Source: Streptomyces shenzhenensis
GTDB taxonomy: Bacteria > Actinomycetota > Actinomycetes > Streptomycetales > Streptomycetaceae
Direction of reading: 5' to 3'
Length of the DNA: 64,000 bases
NCBI RefSeq assembly: GCF_021462265.1
Contig: NZ_JAJONF010000007.1
Coordinates: forward strand, 62,001-126,000
Below the pieces are notes generated by a model. It searched no databases. It was not told the origin of the DNA and saw nothing but the letters and a program-made list of their open reading frames with translations. Of this stretch, positions 1 to 8,269 are shown piece after piece. The translations under genes were made by a program, and so were the position numbers. The first letter of the stretch is position 1, and each line of letters opens with the position of its first letter.

Positions 1-3000
1 AGCGACCTCCAGCTGATCCAGGGCCTCCTCTTCATGCTGCCGATGACCATCGGCAACGTCCTCCTCTTCCTGATCTCCCTCGCGATCATGGCCTGGCTGT
101 CGCCGCCGCTCACCCTGGTCGCCCTCGCCGTCGCCCCGGCCCTGTACTGGATCGCCAAGCGCAGCCGCAGCAAGCTCCACCCCGCCACCTGGTACGCCCA
201 GGCCCAGGCCGCCGCCGTCGCCGGCGTGGTCGACGGCGCGGTGAGCGGTGTGCGGGTGGTGAAGGGGTTCGGGCAGGAGGAGCAGGAGACCGGGAAGCTG
301 CGGGAGGTCGGGCGCCGGCTCTTCGCCGGGCGGCTGCGCACCATACGGCTGAACAGCAGGTTCACCCCGGCCCTCCAGGCCGTCCCGGCCCTCGGCCAGG
401 TGGCCATGCTGGCGGTCGGCGGCTGGCTGGCCGTGCGCGGTCACATCACCCTGGGCACCTTCGTCGCCTTCTCCTCCTACCTCGCCCAGCTGGTCGGCCC
501 GGTCCGGATGCTCGCCGTGGTCCTCACCGTCGGCCAGCAGGCCCGCGCCGGCACCGAACGCGTCCTGGAGCTGATCGACACCCGGCCCACCATGACGGAG
601 GGCACCAAGACCCTCCCCGCCGACGCGCCCGCGACCGTCGAGTTCGACGACGTGTCGTTCGGGTACGACCGCGCCCCCGGCCGGGCCGGCCAGGTCCTGA
701 GCGGGCTCAGCTTCGAGATACGGCCGGGCGAGACCCTCGCCGTCGTCGGCTCCTCCGGCTCCGGCAAGTCCACGGTCTCCCTCCTGCTCCCCCGCTTCTA
801 CGACGTCACCCACGGCGCCGTCCTGATCGGCGGCCACGACGTCCGCGAGCTGACCCACGACTCGCTGCGGGCCGCGATCGGCCTGGTCCCGGAGGACTCG
901 TTCCTCTTCTCCGACACGGTCCGCAACAACATCGCCTACGGCCGTCCCGACGCCACCGAGGACGAGATCCTCGCCGCCGCCCGCGCCGCCCAGGCCGACC
1001 GTTTCATCGCCGAGCTGCCCGGCGGCTACGACACCAAGGTCGGCGAACAGGGCCTGACCCTCTCCGGCGGCCAGCGCCAGCGCATCGCCCTCGCCCGCGC
1101 CCTGCTCACCGACCCCCGTCTCCTCGTCCTCGACGACGCCACCTCGGCCGTCGACGCCCGCGTGGAACACGAGATCCACGAGGCCCTCGCCCACGTGATG
1201 CGGGGCCGCACCACCCTGCTCATCGCGCACCGCCGCTCCACCCTCAACCTCGCCGACCGCATCGCCGTCCTCGACGGCGGCCGGCTCGCCGACATCGGCA
1301 CCGACGAGGAGCTCCAGCAGCGCTCGGCCCTGTACCGCAGGCTTCTGACCGACCCCGACGAGCTGGGCGGCGTCTCCCCGGGGCACGCCCTTCCGGCCGC
1401 CTTGCGCGAGGACACGTCCGTACGCGAGGAACTGGACGCCGAGTTCGACGCCGAGCGCGGCGTGACCCCGCGGCTGTGGACCGGCGACCGTACGCCCCGC
1501 GACCTGGCCCTCGCCGGCACCCCGGCCACCCCCGAACTCCTCGCCCAGGTCGAGGCGCTGCCCCCGGCGACCGACACCCCCGACGTCGACGAGGCCGGCG
1601 CCGTGCGCCCCGAGGACTCCTACGGCCTGCGCCGCCTGCTGCGCGGTTTCGGGCTGCCCCTGCTGGTCAGCCTCGGCCTGGTCGCCGTGGACGCCGGCAT
1701 GGGCCTGCTGCTCCCGGTCCTGATCCGGCACGGCATCGACCAGGGCGTCAGCAAGATGGCGCTCGGCGCGGTCTGGGCGGCCTCGCTGCTCGGCCTGTTC
1801 GCGGTGCTCGCCCAGTGGGCGGCCCAGATCGGCGAGACGAGGATGACCGGCCGTACCGGCGAGCGCGTCCTCTACGCCCTGCGACTCAAGATCTTCGCCC
1901 AGCTCCAGCGGCTCGGGCTCGACTACTACGAGCGTGAGCTGACCGGCCGGATCATGACGAGGATGACGACGGACGTGGACGCGCTGTCCACCTTCCTCCA
2001 GACCGGCCTGGTCACCGCCTTCGTCTCCGTCGTCACCTTCTTCGGCATCATGGCCGCCCTGCTGGTGATCGACGTACAGCTCGCGCTCGTCGTCTTCATC
2101 ACCCTGCCCCCGCTGATCGTCGCGACCTTCTTCTTCCGCCGGGCGAGCGTGAAGGCGTACGAGCTCGCCCGTGAGCGGGTGTCGGTGGTCAACGCCGACC
2201 TCCAGGAGACGGTGTCGGGCCTGCGGATCGTGCAGGCCTTCCGGCGCGAGAAGGACAGCGGCCGGCGCTTCACCGAGCGCAGCGAGAGCTACCGCGAGGC
2301 CCGCGTCCGGGGCCAGTGGCTGATATCGGTCTACTTCCCGTTCGTCCAGCTGCTGTCGTCGGTGGCCGCGGCGAGCGTGCTGACGGTGGGCGCCCACCGG
2401 GTGGCGGCGGCGACCCTCACCACCGGCGCGCTGGTCGCGTACCTGCTCTACATCGACCTGTTCTTCGCCCCCGTCCAGCAGCTCTCCCAGGTCTTCGACG
2501 GCTACCAGCAGGCCACCGTCTCCCTCGGCCGCATCCAGGAACTCCTGCGCGAGCCGACGTCCACGAAGTCGGCGGCCAGGCCCGTGGAGGTGACCTCGCT
2601 GCACGGCGACATCGCCTTCGAGGACGTGTACTTCGCGTACGGCGCCGCCGACGTGGGCGACGCGGCGCTGGGCGGCGTCGACCTGACCATCCCCGCCGGG
2701 CAGACGGTCGCCTTCGTCGGCGAGACCGGCGCCGGCAAGTCGACCCTGGTCAAGCTGGTCGCACGCTTCTACGACCCCACCGCGGGCCGGGTGACGGTCG
2801 ACGGCACGGACCTGCGCGACCTCGACCTCACCTCCTACCGGCACCGGCTCGGGGTCGTCCCGCAGGAGCCCTACCTCTTCCCGGGGACGGTCCGGGACGC
2901 CATCGCCTACGGCCGCCCGGACGCGACCGACGCCGAGGTGGAGGCGGCGGCCCGCGCGGTCGGCGCCCACGAGATGATCGCCACCCTCGACGGCGGCTAC

Positions 3001-3426
3001 CTCCACGAGGTGGCCGAGCGCGGCCGCAACCTCTCGGCGGGCCAGCGCCAGCTGATCGCCCTCGCCCGCGCGGAACTCGTCGACCCCGACGTGCTGCTCC
3101 TGGACGAGGCGACGGCGGCCCTGGACCTGGCGACGGAGGCTCAGGTCAACCTGGCCACCGACCGCCTGGCGGGACGCCGGACGGCCCTCCCGTCGCCCGA
3201 CCACCACCCCTCAATGAGCGCTTACGCGCGCACCACCTTGATTGTCGCCCACCGGCTGACCACTGCCGCCCGCGCCGACCGGGTGGTGGTCATGGACCAC
3301 GGCCGGGTCGCCGAGGACGGCACCCACGACGAACTGCTGGCCCGCGACGGCCGGTACGCCGAACTGTGGCGCACCTTCATCGGCCAGCCCGAGGAGCCGG
3401 AGGAGCCGGTGGGCGCGACCCGCTGA
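1..3426 (+). CDS. Fused two-half ABC exporter (TMD-NBD-TMD-NBD), 5' truncated
   Basis: The reading frame is already open at base 1, so the start lies outside the window. The order is transmembrane domain, nucleotide-binding domain (NBD), second transmembrane domain, second NBD, which is a full type-IV (ABCB-like) exporter in one chain. NBD1 has Walker A GSSGSGKST (about 745-771), signature LSGGQ (about 1060) and Walker B LVLDDATSAVD, where the usual catalytic Glu is Asp. NBD2 has Walker A GETGAGKST, an altered signature LSAGQ, and a normal LLLDEATAALD. Known asymmetric exporters pair one degenerate and one canonical ATP site in this way. NBD2 also carries about 16 extra residues just before TTLIVAHRL. 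It probably exports lipid or drug-like molecules across the cytoplasmic membrane; the substrate cannot be read from the sequence. Confidence 0.9.
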   Translation, partial: SDLQLIQGLLFMLPMTIGNVLLFLISLAIMAWLSPPLTLVALAVAPALYWIAKRSRSKLHPATWYAQAQAAAVAGVVDGAVSGVRVVKGFGQEEQETGKLREVGRRLFAGRLRTIRLNSRFTPALQAVPALGQVAMLAVGGWLAVRGHITLGTFVAFSSYLAQLVGPVRMLAVVLTVGQQARAGTERVLELIDTRPTMTEGTKTLPADAPATVEFDDVSFGYDRAPGRAGQVLSGLSFEIRPGETLAVVGSSGSGKSTVSLLLPRFYDVTHGAVLIGGHDVRELTHDSLRAAIGLVPEDSFLFSDTVRNNIAYGRPDATEDEILAAARAAQADRFIAELPGGYDTKVGEQGLTLSGGQRQRIALARALLTDPRLLVLDDATSAVDARVEHEIHEALAHVMRGRTTLLIAHRRSTLNLADRIAVLDGGRLADIGTDEELQQRSALYRRLLTDPDELGGVSPGHALPAALREDTSVREELDAEFDAERGVTPRLWTGDRTPRDLALAGTPATPELLAQVEALPPATDTPDVDEAGAVRPEDSYGLRRLLRGFGLPLLVSLGLVAVDAGMGLLLPVLIRHGIDQGVSKMALGAVWAASLLGLFAVLAQWAAQIGETRMTGRTGERVLYALRLKIFAQLQRLGLDYYERELTGRIMTRMTTDVDALSTFLQTGLVTAFVSVVTFFGIMAALLVIDVQLALVVFITLPPLIVATFFFRRASVKAYELARERVSVVNADLQETVSGLRIVQAFRREKDSGRRFTERSESYREARVRGQWLISVYFPFVQLLSSVAAASVLTVGAHRVAAATLTTGALVAYLLYIDLFFAPVQQLSQVFDGYQQATVSLGRIQELLREPTSTKSAARPVEVTSLHGDIAFEDVYFAYGAADVGDAALGGVDLTIPAGQTVAFVGETGAGKSTLVKLVARFYDPTAGRVTVDGTDLRDLDLTSYRHRLGVVPQEPYLFPGTVRDAIAYGRPDATDAEVEAAARAVGAHEMIATLDGGYLHEVAERGRNLSAGQRQLIALARAELVDPDVLLLDEATAALDLATEAQVNLATDRLAGRRTALPSPDHHPSMSAYARTTLIVAHRLTTAARADRVVVMDHGRVAEDGTHDELLARDGRYAELWRTFIGQPEEPEEPVGATR

Positions 3427-3468
3427 CCCGTCCCCGGGGACTCGCGGCCCTGACGGCCGTGCAACCAT

Positions 3469-3482
3469 CCGACACATGTCGG
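3469..3482. promoter_or_regulatory. Short palindrome upstream of the small secreted protein
   Basis: CCGACA-CA-TGTCGG is an exact inverted repeat about 60 bases upstream of the GTG start at 3539. It could be a regulator site for that gene. No regulator is identified and a chance occurrence is possible. Confidence 0.25.
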
Positions 3483-3538
3483 GCGTCCGTACATCCGTAC
3501 GGTGATGGTGCACGGCTGCGGTACGGGAGGGGACGACT

Positions 3539-3931
3539 GTGGACAGTGGTGCGATACGCCGGTGGTTCGCGCTCGGTGCGGCCGCGCTGGCCGCCTCCGG
3601 GGCGCTCGCCCTCGTGGCACCGGCCGAGGCCCAGGCCGCGACGGCCGCGAACTGCGCCGGACGCGAGGTACGGACCCTGTCCTTCGCCACCGGCACCGTG
3701 CACGTCTACCGGCAGGGCGGCTACGTCTGCGCGATCACCCTCCCCAAGACCTCCGGCGGCAGGCGGATGATGTCCGTCAGCGTCCAGGCCCGCGGCAACC
3801 GCCCGGTGGTCGACAAGGGCAAGTACAGCTACCGCGCGGGCCCGGTCACCGTCCACGCCGGACACCGCTGTGTGTGGGTGAAGGGCGCGGTGGACCGGAG
3901 TTCGGTGAGCTCGGGATGGATCCTGTGCTGA
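3539..3931 (+). CDS. Small secreted protein of unknown function
   Basis: The 130-residue product starts at GTG 3539, preceded by a purine-rich ribosome site (gggagggga). Residues 1-34 form a clear Sec signal: RR near the N-terminus, an alanine/leucine-rich core and an AEAQA-A type cleavage region. The mature part, about 95 residues, holds four cysteines (in NCAG, YVCAI, HRCVW and the C-terminal ILC), suggesting two disulfides outside the cell. I do not recognise a family. It follows the ABC exporter in the same direction with a 112-base gap, so co-transcription is possible but not shown. Confidence 0.75.
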   Translation: MDSGAIRRWFALGAAALAASGALALVAPAEAQAATAANCAGREVRTLSFATGTVHVYRQGGYVCAITLPKTSGGRRMMSVSVQARGNRPVVDKGKYSYRAGPVTVHAGHRCVWVKGAVDRSSVSSGWILC

Positions 3932-4035
3932 GGGGCCGGGGCTGACACCCGGCGTTCACACCCGGCGGGCGCGGCCCACCGGGTGCTCGCCGCCGGGCTG
4001 GACGTACAGGTCGGATACGTGGCCTGATGCGGCGT

Positions 4036-5859
4036 CTAATACGTCAGACCGTGGCCGATCGGATACAGCACCCGTGTCGGATCGTCCGCCCGCTGCACCG
4101 GCACCGGGAGTCTGCCGCGCGGTGCCACCCGGCCGGCGATCACCCGTGCCGCGGCCCGCAGTTCGACGTCGGTCCACGAGTAGGTGGCCAGGCAGGCGTG
4201 CACGAAGGCGAGTTGGGCGACGTCGTACGGATTGCGCATCGCCACCGCCACCACCGGGCGGCCGGTCGCGACCAGTTGCTCCACCAGCTGCCGCTGTCCG
4301 CCGCCCGCCGTGACGTTGTACGTACCGACGACCACCGCGTCCGCCGCCCGCGCCGCCGAGACCGCCTTGTCGACGGTGGCGGCGGACGGCGCCGTACCCG
4401 TCGGCAACGCGGTTGTGGTGAAGCCCAGTTCGGTGAGGGCGGCGGCGAGCACACCGGTCGGCGGGCCGGTCGTGCCGGACGGCGAGTCCGGGTCGGCGCC
4501 GACCACCAGCACCGTGCCGTGCGTGCGAGGGGAGAGGGGAAGCAGCCCGCCCTCGTTGACCAGCAGGGTGGTGGTGCGTTCGGCGATCCGGTCGGCGGCG
4601 GCGAGGTGCTTCGCCGTGCCGACCACCCGGCCGACGTCCTTGGCGTTGACGTACGGCCGGTCGAGCAGCCCCAGCCGGGACTTCAGCCGCAGGATCCGCA
4701 GCACCGACTCGTCCAGCCGGGACTCGGTCAGCTCTCCGTCCTGTACGGCCTTCAGGACGGCGTTCCAGGCGATGTCCAGGGTGGGCGGGTTGAGGAGCTG
4801 GTCGGCACCGGCCTTCAGAGCGAGCACGGGGACGCGGTCGTCGCCGTACTTCGTGCGGACCCCCTCCATGCCCAGGGAGTCGGTCACCACCACCCCGTCG
4901 TAGCCGAGTTCGCCGCGCAGGATGCCGGTGAGGACGGGGCGGGAGAGGGTGGCCGGGTCGCCGGAGGCGTCCAGGGCCGGGAACTGGATGTGCGCCGTCA
5001 TGATCGAGTCGACGCCGGCCGCGATCGCCGCCCGGAAGGGGACCGCGTCCAGTTTCTCCCACAGTTCCCGGCTGTGCGTGATCACCGGGAAGCCGGTGTG
5101 GCTGTCGACGGCGGTGTCGCCGTGCCCCGGGAAGTGCTTGGCGGTGGCCGCGACCCCCGCTTCCTGGTACCCCCGCACCTCGGCGGCGACCAGTGTCCCG
5201 ACCGCGTCCGGAGCGGCCCCGAAGGACCGTACGCCGATGATCGGGTTGGCCGGGTTCACGTTGACGTCGGCGTCGGGGGAGTAGTCCTGCCGGACGCCCA
5301 TCGCCCGCAGTTCCGCGCCGGAGAGGCGGCCGAGGGTGCGGGCGTCGGCCGGGGAGCCGCCCGCACCCACGGCCATGGCGCCCGGGAAGAGGGTGGCGGG
5401 CTTGCCGATCCGGCAGACCGCGCCGTGCTCCTGGTCGGTGGCGATGAGCACGGGCAGACCGCGCGGCCGGGCCAGCGAGGCCCGCTGGATCCCGTTGGAC
5501 AGTTCGGCGATCTGCCGGGGATCACGGGTGTTGTGCGCCCAGGTGAAGTAGATGATCCCGCCGACACGGTACTTTTCGACCAGCTCGGCGGCGGTGCGGA
5601 CGCCGATCTCCTTGAGGTTGGCGTCGATGTCGGCCTGGTCGGGGTCGGTGGCGGAGTCCCCGTAGACCCGCATCACGAACAGCTGCCCGACCTTCTCTTC
5701 CGGCGTCATCCGCGCGATGAGCGCACGGAGTCTGTCGTCGTGGGGGTTCCTGGCGGGGGAGTTCTCGTCGTCGGCGCCGAGGGCGTTCGCACCGGTGCCG
5801 ACGGCCAGTCGCGCGGTGACACCCGCGGTCGCGGCGAGGACGGTACGTCTGGAGGGCAC
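4036..5859 (-). CDS. Tat-exported glycoside hydrolase family 3, NagZ-like
   Basis: The 607-residue enzyme starts at GTG 5859, chosen because GGAAGGAG sits five bases upstream and the protein then begins with a twin-arginine signal (SRRTVLAATAG). A longer frame to 5910 exists but has no ribosome site. The TIM barrel contains KHFPGHGDT followed by DSH, the signature of bacterial GH3 beta-N-acetylglucosaminidases that use a His-Asp pair as acid/base, and VVVTDSLGME with the nucleophile Asp. A second alpha/beta domain follows (residues about 400-607). It probably removes GlcNAc from chitin or peptidoglycan fragments outside the cell. beta-Glucosidase activity is the alternative, but the KHFPGHG...DSH motif argues against it. 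Confidence 0.88.
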   Translation of the reverse strand: MPSRRTVLAATAGVTARLAVGTGANALGADDENSPARNPHDDRLRALIARMTPEEKVGQLFVMRVYGDSATDPDQADIDANLKEIGVRTAAELVEKYRVGGIIYFTWAHNTRDPRQIAELSNGIQRASLARPRGLPVLIATDQEHGAVCRIGKPATLFPGAMAVGAGGSPADARTLGRLSGAELRAMGVRQDYSPDADVNVNPANPIIGVRSFGAAPDAVGTLVAAEVRGYQEAGVAATAKHFPGHGDTAVDSHTGFPVITHSRELWEKLDAVPFRAAIAAGVDSIMTAHIQFPALDASGDPATLSRPVLTGILRGELGYDGVVVTDSLGMEGVRTKYGDDRVPVLALKAGADQLLNPPTLDIAWNAVLKAVQDGELTESRLDESVLRILRLKSRLGLLDRPYVNAKDVGRVVGTAKHLAAADRIAERTTTLLVNEGGLLPLSPRTHGTVLVVGADPDSPSGTTGPPTGVLAAALTELGFTTTALPTGTAPSAATVDKAVSAARAADAVVVGTYNVTAGGGQRQLVEQLVATGRPVVAVAMRNPYDVAQLAFVHACLATYSWTDVELRAAARVIAGRVAPRGRLPVPVQRADDPTRVLYPIGHGLTY

Positions 5860-5891
5860 GTGCGCTCCTTCCGGTGGGAAACCGGCTGAAG

Positions 5892-5928
5892 GAAACTTCC
5901 GTGTGGTCATGCGTATGCGGGAAGTTTC
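5892..5928. promoter_or_regulatory. Inverted repeat upstream of the GH3 gene
   Basis: GAAACTTCC (5892-5900) and GGAAGTTTC (5920-5928) are exact reverse complements separated by 19 bases, starting 33 bases upstream of the GH3 start. The position suits an operator or two half-sites for a regulator of the exoenzyme. It does not match the DasR palindrome. Confidence 0.4.
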
Positions 5929-6071
5929 TTTCCGTCAAGGCAACGCACGTTAACGGGAAAGAGGCCGCCATCGGCGCATTGGAGGGGCACGTCGACGGCG
6001 GTGGGCCGACGGCCGTGGTGCGGCGGAGAACCGTAATCCGGGAGGGGGAGCTGAAAGGTGCGTCAGGGACA

Positions 6072-6131
6072 GCGCCCCTGAAAGGGGCGCGGGGAACTGC
6101 GCGACCAACCCCCACCCGCCCGCACCCGACG
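6072..6131. repeat. Putative Streptomyces dispersed intergenic repeat with a hairpin
   Basis: A perfect hairpin, GCGCCCC-TGAAA-GGGGCGC (6072-6090), is followed by GGGGAACTGCGCGACCA and a C-rich tail. I recall this hairpin-plus-tail arrangement as a recurrent intergenic sequence in Streptomyces genomes, function unknown. Here it lies between two divergent genes, so a terminator role is unlikely. Confidence 0.55.
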
Positions 6132-6188
6132 AACGACCCGTTTCACCTTGTGGAAACCCCCCGCACTTGAAACCCCCAAGCGGCGATC

Positions 6189-7451
6189 ATGGGCGGTATG
6201 CCCCTCGTCGCCATCCCCGGTTCCAAGTCCGTCACCGCCCGCGCCCTCTTCCTCGCGGCCGCCGCCGACGGAGTCACCACCCTCGTCCGCCCGCTCCGCT
6301 CCGACGACACCGAGGGCTTCGCCGAGGGCCTGGCCCGGCTCGGCTACCGGATCGGCCGCACCCCCGACACCTGGCAGGTGGACGGCCGCCCGCAGGGCCC
6401 CGCGCTGCCCGCGGCCGAGGTCTACTGCCGGGACGGCGCCACCACCGCCCGCTTCCTGCCCACGCTCGCCGCGGCCGGCCACGGCAGCTACCGCTTCGAC
6501 GCCTCCGAGCAGATGCGCCGCCGCCCGCTCGGCCCGCTCACCCGCGCCCTGCGCGATCTCGGTGTCGGCCTGCGCCACGAGGAGGCGGAGGGGCACCATC
6601 CGCTGCGCATCGAGGCGGCCGGGGTCGAGGGCGGCGAGGTGACGCTCGACGCCGGGCAGTCCTCGCAGTACCTCACCGCCCTGCTGCTGCTCGGCCCGCT
6701 CACCCGCAAGGGCCTGCGGATCCGGGTGACGGACCTGGTGTCGGCGCCGTACGTGGAGATCACGATCGCGATGATGCGGGCGTTCGGGGTGGAGGTGGCG
6801 CGGGAGGGCGATGTCTTCGCCGTCCCGTCCGGCGGCTACCGGGCCACCACCTACGCCGTCGAGCCCGACGCCTCCACCGCCAGTTACTTCTTCGCCGCGG
6901 CGGCCGTGACGGGCCGTGAGGTCACCGTCCCCGGGCTCGGGCAGGGCGCGCTCCAGGGCGACCTGGGCTTCGTGGACGTGCTGCGGCGGATGGGCGCGGA
7001 GGTGGAGGTCGCCGCGGACCGTACGACCGTGCGGGGCACCGGCCGGCTCCATGGTGTCACCGTCGCCATGCGGGACATCTCCGACACCATGCCCACCCTC
7101 GCGGCCATCGCCCCCTTCGCCGACGGCCCCGTCCGTATCGAGGACGTGGCCAACACCCGCGTGAAGGAGTGCGACCGGCTCGACGCCTGCGCGGAGAACC
7201 TGCGCCGGCTGGGCATCGAGGCCGCCACGGGCGAGGACTGGATCGAGATCCGCCCCGGCACCCCCGCCCCGGCTGAGATCAAGACCTACGGCGACCACCG
7301 CGTGGTGATGTCCTTCGCGGTCACCGGCCTGCGCACGCCGGGGATCTCCTTCGACGACCCGGGGTGCGTGAAGAAGACCTTCCCGGGCTTCCACGAGGCG
7401 TTCGGCGCGCTGGCCGCGGGGTGGGGGATCCCGGTCACGCCGACTCGGTGA
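6189..7451 (+). CDS. aroA: 3-phosphoshikimate 1-carboxyvinyltransferase (EPSP synthase)
   Basis: The 420-residue protein catalyses the sixth step of the shikimate pathway (shikimate-3-phosphate plus PEP). It begins almost directly with the substrate loop PGSKSVTARAL. It carries SSQYLTALLL, the central RVKECDRLDA segment and the C-terminal YGDHRVVMSFA motif, all typical of the fold. The loop equivalent to GNAGTAMR of E. coli reads RDGATTAR here, with Ala84 where class I enzymes have Gly. The start is uncertain: ATG 6189 has no ribosome site, while ATG 6198 has a weak GGGCGG upstream. The 3' end overlaps the convergent gene at 7435 by 17 bases. Confidence 0.9.
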   Translation: MGGMPLVAIPGSKSVTARALFLAAAADGVTTLVRPLRSDDTEGFAEGLARLGYRIGRTPDTWQVDGRPQGPALPAAEVYCRDGATTARFLPTLAAAGHGSYRFDASEQMRRRPLGPLTRALRDLGVGLRHEEAEGHHPLRIEAAGVEGGEVTLDAGQSSQYLTALLLLGPLTRKGLRIRVTDLVSAPYVEITIAMMRAFGVEVAREGDVFAVPSGGYRATTYAVEPDASTASYFFAAAAVTGREVTVPGLGQGALQGDLGFVDVLRRMGAEVEVAADRTTVRGTGRLHGVTVAMRDISDTMPTLAAIAPFADGPVRIEDVANTRVKECDRLDACAENLRRLGIEAATGEDWIEIRPGTPAPAEIKTYGDHRVVMSFAVTGLRTPGISFDDPGCVKKTFPGFHEAFGALAAGWGIPVTPTR

Positions 7452-8235
7452 GCAGCCGGGCCAGGTGTTCCCGGCCCGCGGCGAGCAGGCCGGGCAGCGG
7501 GGCGGCGGACTCGTACCAGCGCTTCTCGTACTCCCAGCACAGCCAGCCGTCCCAGCCGTGCCGGGCGAGGACCTCCACGCAGTCGGAGAGGGGGAGGACG
7601 CCGGCGCCGAGCGGGAGCGGGGTGGTGTCGTCGGCCGAGGCGATGTCCTTGACCTGGACGTAGCCGAGGTGCGGGGCGAGGGCCGCGTAGGTGTCGGCGG
7701 GCTGTTCGCCGCCCAGCCAGGTGTGCATGACGTCCCAGAGCGCGCCGACCATGCGGTGGCCGACCGGGCCGAGGACGCGGATCGCGGCGGCGCCGGTGCG
7801 GTGCGAGTCGTGGGTCTCCAGCAGGAGCCGGACGCCGAGCGCGGCGGCGTCCTCGGCGACCGTGCCGAGCCGCCGGGCGGCGATCGCGTCGGACTCGGCG
7901 GCGGGCAGGGACGGGTCGGCGCCGGGGAAGACGCGGGCGTAGGAGGCGCCGAGGTCGTGGGCGAGCTGGAGGAGCCCGCGCATCTCGTCGATGACCGGGG
8001 CGTCCGCACCGGGCGCCGCGACCCGCGCGTACCCGGCGACGCCCAGGACCTCCACCCCGGTCGCCTTGAACTCGGCGGCCACGTCGGACCGCGCGGCCGG
8101 GCCGAGGCCGGGATGCACGGGCTCTTCCGGGTGGGCGCGCAGTTCGACGCCGTGGTAGCCGTGGGCGGTGGCGAGGGCGAGCACGTCCGGCAGCGGCAGG
8201 CCGGGCACCCCGAGGGTGGAGAAGGCGAACTTCAT
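7435..8235 (-). CDS. Sugar phosphate isomerase/epimerase-like TIM barrel protein
   Basis: The 266-residue protein begins MKFAFSTLGVPGLPL and carries the (beta/alpha)8 pattern of the AP-endonuclease-2/xylose-isomerase-like superfamily. Visible signatures are GVELRAH near the N-terminus, LLLETHDSHR (metal-ligand Glu), ALWDVMHTW and YVQVKDIA (metal-ligand region). The family converts sugars or inositol derivatives in a metal-dependent way; the substrate is unknown. ATG 8235 is preferred for matching the family N-terminus, although its purine stretch is unusually close. TTG 8244 is an alternative. The stop lies inside the 3' end of aroA on the other strand. Confidence 0.75.
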   Translation of the reverse strand: MKFAFSTLGVPGLPLPDVLALATAHGYHGVELRAHPEEPVHPGLGPAARSDVAAEFKATGVEVLGVAGYARVAAPGADAPVIDEMRGLLQLAHDLGASYARVFPGADPSLPAAESDAIAARRLGTVAEDAAALGVRLLLETHDSHRTGAAAIRVLGPVGHRMVGALWDVMHTWLGGEQPADTYAALAPHLGYVQVKDIASADDTTPLPLGAGVLPLSDCVEVLARHGWDGWLCWEYEKRWYESAAPLPGLLAAGREHLARLLTESA

Positions 8236-8269
8236 GCTCCCCAACCTACTTCTGTCCCCGACCTGCTTC

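Larger units (their letters stand above)
5860..6188. other. 329-base divergent intergenic region between GH3 and aroA
   Basis: It holds an inverted repeat next to the GH3 gene (5892-5928) and a copy of what looks like a recurrent Streptomyces intergenic element (6072-6131). No open frame here looks like a gene. The promoters of both flanking genes must lie here, but I cannot fix their -10 boxes. Confidence 0.6.

Noticed and set aside
2316..3770. A 484-codon plus-strand frame over the exporter and the small secreted protein
   Set aside because: It is out of frame with both supported genes and consists of Arg/Pro/Gly-rich shadow sequence.
4027..5889. A 620-codon plus-strand frame opposite the GH3 gene
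   Set aside because: It mirrors the GH3 gene, which has a signal peptide, a ribosome site and catalytic motifs.
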